A DNA stretch of 64,000 bases from an uncultured Prevotellaceae bacterium (GTDB lineage: Bacteria > Bacteroidota > Bacteroidia > Bacteroidales > Bacteroidaceae): positions 1 to 64,000 of the forward strand of contig ONYA01000011.1 in assembly GCA_900321965.1 (NCBI GenBank), written 5' to 3'. Shown in pieces: positions 1 through 9,165 of the stretch (position 1 is the first letter of the stretch; each line of letters starts with the position of its first letter). Under the pieces are notes generated by a model. It was not told the DNA's origin. It made no database searches and saw only the letters and a program-made list of their open reading frames with translations. A program made the translations under genes and the position numbers.

Positions 1-46
1 CCCTCCGAAGGAGGGGAGAAAGCCCACCCCGAAGGAGGGGAGAAGC
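1..46. repeat. GC-rich palindromic (REP-like) repeats, cut by window edge
   Basis: Two near-identical copies of a short palindrome lie side by side: CCCTCCGAAGGAGGGG at 1-16 and CACCCCGAAGGAGGGG at about 25-40. Each is followed by AGAA(A)GC. They resemble the palindromic elements found inside uvrA (27727-27763) and pheT (43069-43152). The window starts inside the array, so its full length is unknown. Confidence 0.6.
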
Positions 47-58
47 ACGACACTCTGA

Positions 59-99
59 AATCGCCGCTTTCCGCAGTAAACACTGGGAAAGCGGCGATT
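59..99. terminator. 14-bp perfect hairpin, possible terminator of the tamB-nhaC operon
   Basis: Positions 59-72 and 86-99 are perfect reverse complements (14 bp, GC-rich core CGCCGCTTTCC) around a 13-nt loop. It lies downstream of the last minus-strand gene of the tamB operon. There is no clean U-tract on either side, so the terminator role is an inference. Confidence 0.5.
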
Positions 100-127
100 A
101 TTACATATTACATATTACATATTACAT
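100..127. repeat. Heptamer tandem array, ATTACAT x4
   Basis: Four perfect head-to-tail copies of ATTACAT fill 100-127, between the hairpin and the end of the first gene. It belongs to the set of short-word tandem arrays with a period of about 7 bp seen in many spacers of this window. Confidence 0.8.
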
Positions 128-162
128 TCTTTGCTGTGCAAAGTTTTGCTTTGGAGGGCGAC

Positions 163-969
163 CTATTCCTCGATGTGCGACAGCGAGTGGGCGAACGAGG
201 TGAAGAAGTTGGTCACCGTCTCAGCCGGACAGTACTTGAAGAACTTGGCCGAGCGGCGCACGTGCCACATCATGGCCTGCGCGTTCGACGTGTGGACGAA
301 GATGTTCTTACCCTGAGAGAAGTACCACTCCTCGGCGTGCGAGTTCTTCTGACGGAACATCTTGCGCATCTGCCGTTCCATCTGCTCGTCCGTCAAGGGC
401 TTCATGAACGGCAGTTCCTCGGGAGTGAAGTGTAGCATCTTCACCAGCATGACAGCCGTTATCTGAGCCATTGCGTCAAACTGCAGTTGGCTGATCCATT
501 GACCTAACGTGTTGAAGTCGATGCGATTGGCCGACTGCCTCAGAAACTGGCCGAACTCCGTCACGCGCTTGACGGGAATACCCGCATTCATAAGAAAGCG
601 CACAATGCCCGAGAGGTGCAGCAGCGCCGTCCGCGTCTCTGTGTTCGAGTCCTCGGCGTCCAGAATGCTCTGTAGCTTGTGGTTCAGCAGGGGGTTCGTC
701 AGGTGGTCGGCCACCAGCAGGTCGTTCTCCTCGTCGTCGGTCTGCGCTCGCTGACGGCTCCATTGTTCGGCCAGTGCCTCAGGCACCTGTACGAAGAACT
801 GGTCGCGGCAGCGTTCCAGTCCCTGATAGACGATGGGCGTCACGTCGTGCATCTCCGAGAGTTGGTACAGTCGGTTCCACTTCCAAGCCGAGAGCGGCTC
901 TATCTGCTCTTCGGTGCCGAAGGCTCCGGCACGGAGCAGTCGGTAAAAGTTTCGTTCAATGATATTCAT
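163..969 (-). CDS. Unknown protein, last gene of the tamB-nhaC operon
   Basis: A soluble protein of 268 residues with no signal peptide or membrane segment. I do not recognise it firmly. The first 70 residues (IERNFYRLLRAGAF, then WNRLYQLSEMHDVTPIVYQGL) faintly resemble the leading helical part of Bacteroidetes nucleotidyltransferase-like proteins (NTP_transf_5). No nucleotidyltransferase GS...D-x-D motif is visible, so no enzymatic role is assigned. The ATG at 969 is chosen because it overlaps the TGA of nhaC in an ATGA arrangement (966-969), which suggests translational coupling. The reading frame stays open further upstream, but only as an out-of-frame shadow of nhaC. The gene is followed by a hairpin and repeats at 59-127. 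Confidence 0.75.
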   Translation of the reverse strand: MNIIERNFYRLLRAGAFGTEEQIEPLSAWKWNRLYQLSEMHDVTPIVYQGLERCRDQFFVQVPEALAEQWSRQRAQTDDEENDLLVADHLTNPLLNHKLQSILDAEDSNTETRTALLHLSGIVRFLMNAGIPVKRVTEFGQFLRQSANRIDFNTLGQWISQLQFDAMAQITAVMLVKMLHFTPEELPFMKPLTDEQMERQMRKMFRQKNSHAEEWYFSQGKNIFVHTSNAQAMMWHVRRSAKFFKYCPAETVTNFFTSFAHSLSHIEE

Positions 970-2240
970 GAATATCGTCTTGGGTAACGTAATAGGATGG
1001 CCAGCAGGGCGATGACGCCGAGGACCAGTGGGTAATACAGATAAGGAATGATTGTTATGGGATTCAAGGCCGCCAGACCAGCCGCCATGAGGATTTGTGC
1101 GCCATAGGGGAGTAATCCTTGTGAGAAGCATGAGAAGGTGTCGAGAATGGAAGCACACTTGCGGTTGTCGAGTCCGAAGCGGTCGCCAATCTGTTTGGCG
1201 ATACTCCCGACCGTGAGGATGGCCACCGTGTTGTTGGCCGTGCAGACGTTGACGATTGACACCAATGCTGCTATCGACAGTTCGGCACCTCGCTTGCTGC
1301 TGACGTGGCGCGTCATCAGACGGATGATGAAGTCGACACCTCCCTGCTGGCGGATAAGTGCCAGCAGGCCACCCGCCATCATCGTGATGATGATAAGCTC
1401 GCCCATGCCGACGATGCCGCTGCCCATAGCGCCGAACCATCCGTAGAGGTCGTAGGAGCCTCCTATCAGGCCGATGATGCCCGTCAGTACAATGCCGATG
1501 GTAAGCACCGCCATCACGTTCATGCCGAAGATGGCCGTCACTAACACCGCAATGTAGGGTACAACCTTGAGCGGCTCTATGGCTTTGATGTCGGTAGGTG
1601 CCTGCACGTCTGTCCCCATGAAGACGTAGGCGAGGAAGACGATGAGTGCAGCAGGTGCCACCATAAAGAGATTGACGCGGAACTTATCGGAGAGACGGCA
1701 TCCCTGCGTCTGTGTGGCCGCTATCGTGGTGTCGCTGATGAACGACAGGTTGTCGCCGAAGAACGAGCCGCCGACGACGATGGCCGTCAGCATGGCTACC
1801 GATGCTCCCGTCTGTTCGGCCACACCGGCGGCAATGGGCGTCAGCGCCACAATGGTGCCCACGCTGGTGCCGATGCTGAGTGAGACGAAACAGGCGGCGA
1901 GGAAAAGTCCTGCCAGCAGCATCTGTGGCGGCAGCAGCCAGAGCGTCAGGTTCACGGTAGCGTCGATGCTGCCCATGACCTTTGCCGAGCTTGCGAAGGC
2001 ACCCGCAAGGACAAAAATCCAGATCATCAGCATCATCTGCTCTGTAGAGGCGCCGCTTGAGAAGGTCGATATGCGCTGGTGCAGGGGCCGTCCGCCGCTG
2101 ATAATGACAGCATAGACCGAGGCCGCCATAAAGGCTACGGTGATGGGCACCTTATAGAAGTCGGCAGCAACGATGCTGGTGACCAGGTAGAGGGCGATGA
2201 ACACGCCGAGGGGCGACAGAGCTATCAGACCTTTCTTCAT
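966..2240 (-). CDS. nhaC: Na+/H+ antiporter, NhaC family
   Basis: A 424-residue polytopic inner-membrane protein with about ten hydrophobic segments. It carries the NhaC-type core GTSVGTIVALTPIA, followed by GGSFFGDNLSFISDTT, a conserved Asp-rich ion-binding stretch of the family. It would exchange cytoplasmic Na+ for external protons, or the reverse. It starts 3 nt after the tamB stop and overlaps the next gene by 4 nt (ATGA), so the three genes form one minus-strand operon. Its proximity to the Na+-NQR operon and NhaD fits a role in the sodium cycle. Substrate direction, and lactate/malate or amino-acid exchange variants known in NhaC relatives, cannot be decided from sequence. Confidence 0.9.
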   Translation of the reverse strand: MKKGLIALSPLGVFIALYLVTSIVAADFYKVPITVAFMAASVYAVIISGGRPLHQRISTFSSGASTEQMMLMIWIFVLAGAFASSAKVMGSIDATVNLTLWLLPPQMLLAGLFLAACFVSLSIGTSVGTIVALTPIAAGVAEQTGASVAMLTAIVVGGSFFGDNLSFISDTTIAATQTQGCRLSDKFRVNLFMVAPAALIVFLAYVFMGTDVQAPTDIKAIEPLKVVPYIAVLVTAIFGMNVMAVLTIGIVLTGIIGLIGGSYDLYGWFGAMGSGIVGMGELIIITMMAGGLLALIRQQGGVDFIIRLMTRHVSSKRGAELSIAALVSIVNVCTANNTVAILTVGSIAKQIGDRFGLDNRKCASILDTFSCFSQGLLPYGAQILMAAGLAALNPITIIPYLYYPLVLGVIALLAILLRYPRRYS

Positions 2241-2243
2241 ACT

Positions 2244-5200
2244 TTATTTCTTCTTGGTTCGGAAAAAGTCGCTCAGACCGTTGAAGTCTTTCTTCATAAT
2301 AATGCCGATGCCCTGCGTGTTCAGGCTTGAGCGGGTGAAGTAGCGGTCGTTGGTCTGGTTGTAGACTTTCAGCGCGTAGTTGCCGTTGGGGGTAAGCAAG
2401 TAGCGCACGTCGAAGTCGCCGATAAACGAGGGGTTTGCTTGGGTGGCGTTGTCACGATAGCCGAACTGTCCGTTGATGAGCAGACGGTTGTTGAGCATGC
2501 GGCCGTTGACAATACCCTCGTATTCAGCATTATTCCAACCCTCGGTGCCGGTAGAGATGTTGGCACCGAAGTTCCAGTTGTTGTTTCTCAGAATCTGGTT
2601 CAGCACGTTGTTAATCTGCGTCGAAAGTGTGCCGGAGAGGAATGAGTTCATGGCGAGCGACGTGCGGTCTAACTGCTCCTGCTGTGCAGCGTTGTTTTGT
2701 CCTTGACTGTAGAAACGTCCGATACTTAAGAGATAGAGTACCTGCTGGTTCATCTCCTGCTGCGAGGAGAGTAGTGAGCGCACCATCTGTTTCTCGTCGG
2801 CATTGACGTTGGGCATGTCGAGGTCGAAGGTGACCTGTGGTGAGACAGGCTGGCCGCCGATATTCATCAGGCAGTTGACGCGGACGGTGTTCGACGAGAA
2901 GGAGTTGCCGATATTCAGGTCGGAGAGGCTGACACCGTTGACGGTATAGAGCGCCTGCAGGTTGAGGGCCGCCTCGTAGGGGTCGCCGCCAAAGGTGATG
3001 GTGCCGCCGGGCTGGAACTGGAACTTCTTGTTGATGATGTTCTGAATAGTGACGTCGTAGGTGCCGTTTTCGACGGTATAGATGCCCTGCATCTGGAAAG
3101 CTCCTTTATTGTAATAAGAAGCCTGGATAGTGCCGTTGCCGCCCAACGTGATATAGTCGCCGGTCTTGGCGTCCATCAGCAGGCGCATAGTGGCATCGGG
3201 GGTGGCATTGACGAGGAATGTCATATAGATATTGGTAGAGCCAGACGCAGACTGCTGGGCGTCTGAAGCTGCCTGTCCGTCATTGTGACTGTGTGTCTGC
3301 CACGTAATATACTCCTGCGAGTTGATGGCATCTGTCTGTGCAGCATTATAGACGAAGACGGTGTTCTTCAATGGAGTCACGTGGCAGTCAATATGGACGT
3401 CGTCGCCCTTCATGCGGATACCGACATCGCCCGCAGCAAAGACCGTCCCATAAAATGACTGGTCGCCAAAGTCGTCGAAGTCATACCCTAAGAACTTGTC
3501 GGTGGTGACGTGCAGGTCGAGGCTCAGATTGGTAAGGTCCTCATGGAAAATGCCGCCACTGAGATATGCTATATTGTCATACTTATCGTAAAGAGGCTGG
3601 TGGGTGATGGCTATCTTGTTGGGTATCAGGGTGATGGTGTCGTTGCGCAACTGGTAAGTGGTATTTGTCGGCGTGATGGTTGCTTCGCCGCTGACAACAA
3701 GACCGCCAGTAAGGTTGATAGCTGACAACGGGCCTGCCAGCCGGACGTCGCCCGTACCGTGTCCGGTAATATGCGAAATAAAAGATTTCGTGAACGAGTG
3801 CATAAAGTCGAGATAGGTGCCGTGAGCCGAGATGCCCAAATCAATGTAATTCTTCTCTGGCGAGACGTAGCCGTTGATGTAGGTCATCGCTTCAGGGCCG
3901 TCGTTGGCAGTAGCATGAATGTCTATCTGTTTCTGCTGCTTGTTCCAGTTGACGAGTGCGCTGAGCGTGCCCATGCGTCCCTCCTGGAATTTGAAGTCGT
4001 TGACGGTGAGTGAGGCGTTCATGTCAGGCTCGTTCATCACCGATGTAAGGGTGGCGCGTCCTGATGCCTTTCCGGAGAAGGTGACAGCATCGAAGTTGAC
4101 GAGGTCGAGGATATAGGCTACCTCAACACCTTTCAGGTCGACGACGACCGTGTCGGACGATTGCCTGGAGGCTGTTCCGTCGACGGTGATGTATTGCTGG
4201 TTGTTGTGTACGGTGAAGTGGTCTACCAATAATCGCTCAGAAGAATAGAGGACGTCTGACGGTTCCAAGAGCCATTCTGAATTGTCGATGATGACTGTCG
4301 AGGGGAGAATGCGTGCATGAGCTTCGGCCAATCCCTGATTGTTGACATAAAACTGCGTCGCTGCGTTCATAATACCGCTGACAGGTTTCTGCCGGTCGTT
4401 ATTATCCCAGTGGAGACTGCCCACCAGATTATTGTTGGCAGCAAAGCCGTTGATGTCGAGCTGTAGCGGCAGTCCGCCTTCCTGTATGCTGCTGATGCCT
4501 GCATGGATGGTCATCGTGTCGGTTGGCGTGTCGATATGTACGTAGGCGTCCTTGTAGTGGCTGTCGTTGAAGCTGAACAGAGGGGCCAGTAAGTCAATCC
4601 TCATCAGCCGGCTGTTGTCGTTGACAGTAGCTGAGAGTGACAGCGGCTGCGTGACGTCGACATTTACATTCAGCAATTTCTGAAGCCAATCGGTCTTGGC
4701 GACGGTCATCTGTAAGGTGAAATTGTTATTGACGGACTTGCTGAGTGGCGGCAGTCCGGGTAGGGTAGGCATTCGTGCACCGACAGCATTGGCAATGCTC
4801 TGAGCCAGAGTGGTATAGTCGAATTGTCCGATGAGGTCGGCGTGCGCAAAGTCGCTGTTAAGGGTGACGTGATGACGTCCTTCCTCATAATCTGATTTGA
4901 TATGCAGATATTCGAGATGGTAGTTCTTCTCGGGAAGGCTCAGGTGATGAATACTGACGGCACCTACGGCATCCTTCAGGCTCTTGGCGTGTACGTCGAC
5001 TTCAAGTTGGGCTGCCATCTTCGGGTCGCTAATCTGTAATTGGCCAGCCAGATGGTGGTCAGTATATCTGCCGTCGAGCGTAATGTTCTGATAGCTGTTG
5101 TTGTCGTAGTCGAACTGGCTCACGGCGCCTTTGACACCTATTTGCTCTCTCATGATACCACTAAACGTCAAGTCGGCAGCTATCATGCCTAACTTTTCGT

Positions 5201-6467
5201 TTTCGAGAAGCTGCTTGAGGTTAAGACCGTCGGTTGTGACAGCGCCGTCAAACAGGCGGTCGTTTTTGAGGTTGAACCGTGCCGTTGCAGTACCGATGTC
5301 GGTTGATACATCTGCTAACGCGTTGATGTTGCCACCGGTATCACCGTTGAAAGCACCCTTCAGCTGGATGTTGCCCATCTGGAGAACAGGATGCGGCAGT
5401 TCCACGAGATTCTTTGAAATGAAGTCCAGTATCTCATCGCCGACCTTCAGTTGGCCTACTGTCATCTTCCACGTCTTTGGCTCGGCATTGGGGGGAAGTC
5501 TGAGCATACCGTTAGCATGCAGTTCAAGATGATTGTTTTCCGACGTCAGGTTGAACTGGGGTATCTGTAGCGTGTGGTCCTCATAGGTGAAATCGGTGAC
5601 GAGATCAATCCTGCGCTGAAAATTTTTCAGTTCTGGAAGGAGAATCCTGAAATCGGATGGTTTGATGCCTGCGTCGTCCACACGCCCTTTGAGACAGAGC
5701 GACTCTGCCCATTTCTGAGTATCGTATGAGGCATCGAGCGAGTCGATTTGTATGTGGGAATCAGGCATCTGGAGCCCGAATTGCCGGAGCTGGGCGTTAT
5801 GCCGACCGGCTGCCAGCCGGAAAGCCAGTCTTTTGACATAAAGGCCTGACTGCTCTATCATCGACATACGCTTGACGTTGACATTGAGGCTGTCGTCGGT
5901 GAGGGTCTTTAGAATGACATAGGCACTGATGTCTGTTATATTGAGGTGATGAGGATTGAGCCGGTTCCGGGTTTGAGCAGCATCCCACTGGTCGTAGCTG
6001 ACAGAAGAACTGCGGATGATGAAAGAATTGACTTGCAGATTCAGAGGGGTACTGGCTGTCGTATCGCGTGATGACAGTGAATCGATGACAAATTGGATGT
6101 TGAGAGGCGATGAAGCAGTAGGCCGCGAGAGTTTCAGGTGAGCTCCGAATACTTGGGCTGACGAGATGGAAATCTTGCCTAAGGCCAAAGATGCCAAATC
6201 TACCTTTACTGTCATACGGGCTGCCCTGAACATCGGCCGTTGTTTCTGGTCGTTAATGTCAACATCGTCGAGAATAAGGCGGTTGAGGAATCCCAGATCA
6301 ACGCGTCCGATAGAAACTTGTGTGCCTAAAGAACTGCCGATGGCCTCAGCCAGATAATTGCCCAACCATTGCTGTACGGATGGGGTGTGAATAGCGATGA
6401 CGACAATAGCGTACAGACCTAACAAAGTCCATACAACCCAATTGATGATATGCTTCAGAATCCTCAC
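2244..6467 (-). CDS. tamB: Translocation/assembly module TamB-domain protein
   Basis: A very large protein (1407 residues from the GTG at 6467) with one N-terminal membrane anchor at about residues 5-27. A long beta-rich AsmA/TamB-like body follows, and the C-terminal TamB domain (DUF490) fills roughly the last 350 residues. Family members span the periplasm as a hydrophobic groove and help phospholipid transport or outer-membrane protein assembly. An ATG at 6521 would add 18 residues without hydrophobic character. It overlaps the -7 promoter motif at 6519-6526, so I prefer the GTG at 6467, which leaves a leader of about 50 nt. The gene is divergent from nqrA and leads the operon with nhaC. 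No TamA/BamA partner is in the window. Confidence 0.88.
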   Translation of the reverse strand: MRILKHIINWVVWTLLGLYAIVVIAIHTPSVQQWLGNYLAEAIGSSLGTQVSIGRVDLGFLNRLILDDVDINDQKQRPMFRAARMTVKVDLASLALGKISISSAQVFGAHLKLSRPTASSPLNIQFVIDSLSSRDTTASTPLNLQVNSFIIRSSSVSYDQWDAAQTRNRLNPHHLNITDISAYVILKTLTDDSLNVNVKRMSMIEQSGLYVKRLAFRLAAGRHNAQLRQFGLQMPDSHIQIDSLDASYDTQKWAESLCLKGRVDDAGIKPSDFRILLPELKNFQRRIDLVTDFTYEDHTLQIPQFNLTSENNHLELHANGMLRLPPNAEPKTWKMTVGQLKVGDEILDFISKNLVELPHPVLQMGNIQLKGAFNGDTGGNINALADVSTDIGTATARFNLKNDRLFDGAVTTDGLNLKQLLENEKLGMIAADLTFSGIMREQIGVKGAVSQFDYDNNSYQNITLDGRYTDHHLAGQLQISDPKMAAQLEVDVHAKSLKDAVGAVSIHHLSLPEKNYHLEYLHIKSDYEEGRHHVTLNSDFAHADLIGQFDYTTLAQSIANAVGARMPTLPGLPPLSKSVNNNFTLQMTVAKTDWLQKLLNVNVDVTQPLSLSATVNDNSRLMRIDLLAPLFSFNDSHYKDAYVHIDTPTDTMTIHAGISSIQEGGLPLQLDINGFAANNNLVGSLHWDNNDRQKPVSGIMNAATQFYVNNQGLAEAHARILPSTVIIDNSEWLLEPSDVLYSSERLLVDHFTVHNNQQYITVDGTASRQSSDTVVVDLKGVEVAYILDLVNFDAVTFSGKASGRATLTSVMNEPDMNASLTVNDFKFQEGRMGTLSALVNWNKQQKQIDIHATANDGPEAMTYINGYVSPEKNYIDLGISAHGTYLDFMHSFTKSFISHITGHGTGDVRLAGPLSAINLTGGLVVSGEATITPTNTTYQLRNDTITLIPNKIAITHQPLYDKYDNIAYLSGGIFHEDLTNLSLDLHVTTDKFLGYDFDDFGDQSFYGTVFAAGDVGIRMKGDDVHIDCHVTPLKNTVFVYNAAQTDAINSQEYITWQTHSHNDGQAASDAQQSASGSTNIYMTFLVNATPDATMRLLMDAKTGDYITLGGNGTIQASYYNKGAFQMQGIYTVENGTYDVTIQNIINKKFQFQPGGTITFGGDPYEAALNLQALYTVNGVSLSDLNIGNSFSSNTVRVNCLMNIGGQPVSPQVTFDLDMPNVNADEKQMVRSLLSSQQEMNQQVLYLLSIGRFYSQGQNNAAQQEQLDRTSLAMNSFLSGTLSTQINNVLNQILRNNNWNFGANISTGTEGWNNAEYEGIVNGRMLNNRLLINGQFGYRDNATQANPSFIGDFDVRYLLTPNGNYALKVYNQTNDRYFTRSSLNTQGIGIIMKKDFNGLSDFFRTKKK

Positions 6468-6518
6468 CCGTTGATAGTTGGAGATTACAATTTTTGCACT
6501 ATAAGCTGAATTGTGTTG

Positions 6519-6526
6519 CAAAAATA
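6519..6526 (-). promoter_or_regulatory. -7 promoter element for tamB
   Basis: Read on the minus strand this is TATTTTTG, matching the Bacteroidetes TAnnTTTG motif, about 50 nt upstream of the preferred GTG start. No clear -33 TTTG was found. Confidence 0.5.
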
Positions 6527-6590
6527 CTACAAATTATTAGTATTGCCATCTTTTTTGCCGATAAAATCATATTTTATCCATAATTTTTAT

Positions 6591-6598
6591 TAATTTTG
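6591..6598 (+). promoter_or_regulatory. -7 promoter element for the nqr operon
   Basis: TAATTTTG matches TAnnTTTG and lies 43 nt upstream of the nqrA ATG in the divergent tamB/nqrA spacer. No convincing -33 element was found at the expected spacing. Confidence 0.55.
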
Positions 6599-6641
6599 CA
6601 GTCGCTTAACCCCTTGGATATTTATTTCAATCATTTTATAA

Positions 6642-7985
6642 ATGGCAAATGTAATTAAGTTACGCAAAGGCTTGGACATTAACCTTCAGGGCAAAGCTGA
6701 GGAGAAGAAAATCCAGCTGAAATCGAATGGCAAGTATGCACTTGTGCCTGATGATTTCGAAGGAGTCACTCCGAAGGTGGTAGTCAAGGAGGGGGACAAG
6801 GTCAAGGCCGGGGATGCTCTGTTTGTCAATAAACAGTATCCCGAAGTAAAGTTTGCCTCGCCTGTCAGCGGTACGGTAAGTGCTGTGGTGCGGGGTGAAC
6901 GCAGGAAGGTGCTCTGCGTGCAGGTGGATGCAGACAGTCAGCAGGAGTTTACGGACTTTGGCAAGAAAGATGTCGGCACACTGACAGGAGAGCAGGTGAT
7001 TAATGCATTGTTGGAGGCGGGTATTTTTGGTTACATCAACCAGTTGCCTTATGCTGTGTCCACGAATCCGAGTGTACAGCCTAAGGCAATTTTTGTCTCT
7101 GCTCTGAGAGACAAACCTCTGGCTGCAGACTTCGAGTTTGAGGTACAGGGACAGGAACAGGACTTCCAGACAGGTCTTACTGCCCTCTCAAAGATTGCCA
7201 AGACCTATCTCGGTGTTGGCGTAGGCTCTGAGCTGGAAGGCATGAAGGATGCCGAGGTGAACGTCTTCGACGGCAAGTGCCCGGCAGGCAACGTCGGTGT
7301 GCAGGTGAACCACATTGACCCGGTGAACAAGGGCGAGGTGGTGTGGACCATCGGCGACCCAACGGTTGTGCTCTTTATCGGCCGCCTGTTTAATACGGGT
7401 AAGGTGAACCTGACGCGCACGGTGGCCCTGTGCGGTAGCGAGATCAAGGCTCCGGCATACGTGGATATGCTGGTGGGCGAGGAACTCTCGACGCTGCTCA
7501 GCAACAGCTACGACGCCTCTCGCTCAGTACGTATTATCAATGGTAACGTGCTGACGGGCAAGCCTACTACGAAGGAAGGTTTCCTTGGGGCGCATAGCAG
7601 CGAGATAACGGTGATTCCCGAGGGCAACGATGCCGACGAGATGCTGGGATGGATTCTTCCGCGCCTGAAGCAGTTCTCGGTGAGCCGCAGCTACTTCTCG
7701 TGGCTCTGTGGCAAGAAGCAGTATGCACTCGATGCCCGTGTGAAGGGTGGCGAGCGCCACATGATTATGAGTGGCGAGTACGACAAGGTGCTGCCGATGG
7801 ATATCTACGGTGAATACCTCATCAAGGCTATCATCGCCGGCGACATCGACCGTCAGGAGGCCTTAGGCATCTACGAGGTGGCTCCCGAGGACTTCGCACT
7901 CGCAGAGTTCGTTGACTCGTCGAAACTCGAATTGCAGCGCATCGTGCGTGAAGGACTGAATATTTTACGTAAAGAAAACGCATAA
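6642..7985 (+). CDS. nqrA: Na+-translocating NADH:quinone reductase subunit A
   Basis: A 447-residue soluble subunit of the Na+-NQR complex. In the known complex it sits on the cytoplasmic face and contacts ubiquinone. It opens with a biotinyl-lipoyl-like fold (GLDINLQGKAEEK, then KVVVKEGDKVKAGDALF) and shows the family sequence RTVALCGSEIKAPAYV in the middle. Length is normal for NqrA. It is the first gene of nqrABCDEF, with a TAnnTTTG motif upstream and only 2 nt separating it from nqrB, so the subunits are clearly cotranscribed. Confidence 0.96.
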   Translation: MANVIKLRKGLDINLQGKAEEKKIQLKSNGKYALVPDDFEGVTPKVVVKEGDKVKAGDALFVNKQYPEVKFASPVSGTVSAVVRGERRKVLCVQVDADSQQEFTDFGKKDVGTLTGEQVINALLEAGIFGYINQLPYAVSTNPSVQPKAIFVSALRDKPLAADFEFEVQGQEQDFQTGLTALSKIAKTYLGVGVGSELEGMKDAEVNVFDGKCPAGNVGVQVNHIDPVNKGEVVWTIGDPTVVLFIGRLFNTGKVNLTRTVALCGSEIKAPAYVDMLVGEELSTLLSNSYDASRSVRIINGNVLTGKPTTKEGFLGAHSSEITVIPEGNDADEMLGWILPRLKQFSVSRSYFSWLCGKKQYALDARVKGGERHMIMSGEYDKVLPMDIYGEYLIKAIIAGDIDRQEALGIYEVAPEDFALAEFVDSSKLELQRIVREGLNILRKENA

Positions 7986-7987
7986 CT

Positions 7988-9145
7988 ATGTCAGCATTAA
8001 GAAATTATCTCAATAAAATAAAGCCGAACTTCGAGGAGGGTGGCAAGCTTCATGCCTTCCGCTCGGTGTTCGACGGCTTTGAGACCTTCCTCTATGTGCC
8101 TAACGACACAGCGAAGGCTGGCAGCGTGAATATTCACGACGCCATCGACTCGAAGCGCATCATGAGTATGGTGGTTATCGCTCTGATGCCCGCCATGCTG
8201 TTTGGTATGTATAACATCGGCTACCAGAACTATCTCGCCGCAGGAACGTTAGACTCAGCCAGCTTCTGCGAGATTTTCGCCTACGGCTTCCTGGCTGTGC
8301 TGCCGAAGATTCTGGTGAGTTATATCGTCGGTCTGGGTATCGAGTTTGCCTGGGCACAGTGGAAGGGTGAGGAAATCCAGGAGGGTTACCTCGTTTCGGG
8401 TATGATTATCCCGCTGATTATTCCTATCGGCTGTCCGCTGTGGATGCTGGCTTTAGCCTGCGCATTCTCGGTCATCTTCTGTAAGGAGATTTTCGGCGGC
8501 ACGGGTATGAACATCTTCAACCCCGCTATCGCAGCCCGTATGTTCCTGTTCTTCGCCTATCCTTCGAAAATGACGGGCGACACCGTTTGGGTGGCTCAGG
8601 ACTCCATCTTCGGACTGGGTAACGACTTAGCCGACGGCTTTACCGCTGCCACACCGCTTGGACAGCTGGCACAGAACATCACGCCCGATGCCTCTATCTG
8701 CGATATGATTTGCGGCTTCATTCCCGGCTCTATCGGTGAGACCTCAGTCATTGCCATTGCCTTGGGTGCCATCCTGCTGTTGTGTATGGGTATCGCTTCT
8801 TGGCGCACGATGCTGAGCGTATTCGTTGGTGGTATCGTCTTCGCCCTGCTGTTCGAACAGACGGGTCAGGGGATGACCTGGTGGCACCACTTCGTCATGG
8901 GTGGCTTCGCCTTCGGTGCCGTGTTTATGGCTACCGACCCTGTCACCTCGTGCCGCACCACTACGGGTCAGTATATCTACGGATTCCTGATTGGTGCAAT
9001 GGCCATCATCATCCGTGTGATGAATGCCGGTTATCCTGAAGGTATGATGCTCGCCATCTTCTTTGGTAATATGTTTGCTCCTACCATCGACCACTTCGTC
9101 GTGGAGCGCAACATCTCGAAACGCCAGAAAAGATTGAAGAATTGA
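7988..9145 (+). CDS. nqrB: Na+-translocating NADH:quinone reductase subunit B
   Basis: A 385-residue polytopic membrane subunit that carries FMN and the Na+ path in the known complex. The covalent-FMN site is recognisable as DGFTAATPLG at about residues 216-225, with the acceptor Thr in the position of the SGAT motif (here AAT). Further landmarks are FNPAIAARMFLFFAYP and TDPVTSCRT. The stop codon falls inside an octamer repeat array (9133-9164) that extends almost to the nqrC start. Length and order are typical. Confidence 0.95.
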   Translation: MSALRNYLNKIKPNFEEGGKLHAFRSVFDGFETFLYVPNDTAKAGSVNIHDAIDSKRIMSMVVIALMPAMLFGMYNIGYQNYLAAGTLDSASFCEIFAYGFLAVLPKILVSYIVGLGIEFAWAQWKGEEIQEGYLVSGMIIPLIIPIGCPLWMLALACAFSVIFCKEIFGGTGMNIFNPAIAARMFLFFAYPSKMTGDTVWVAQDSIFGLGNDLADGFTAATPLGQLAQNITPDASICDMICGFIPGSIGETSVIAIALGAILLLCMGIASWRTMLSVFVGGIVFALLFEQTGQGMTWWHHFVMGGFAFGAVFMATDPVTSCRTTTGQYIYGFLIGAMAIIIRVMNAGYPEGMMLAIFFGNMFAPTIDHFVVERNISKRQKRLKN

Positions 9146-9164
9146 AAAATTGAAGAATTGAAGT
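9133..9164 (+). repeat. Octamer tandem array, ATTGAANN x4, nqrB/nqrC junction
   Basis: Four 8-bp units (ATTGAAGA, ATTGAAAA, ATTGAAGA, ATTGAAGT) run from the last codons of nqrB to one base before the nqrC ATG at 9166. The nqrB TGA stop (9143-9145) lies inside unit 2. Confidence 0.8.
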
Positions 9165-9165
9165 T

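Noticed and set aside
163-1440. A 425-codon open frame on the minus strand that extends the first gene far upstream
   Set aside because: The upstream half overlaps nhaC in another frame and has Arg/His/Pro-rich shadow composition. The real start is the ATG at 969, which overlaps the nhaC stop.
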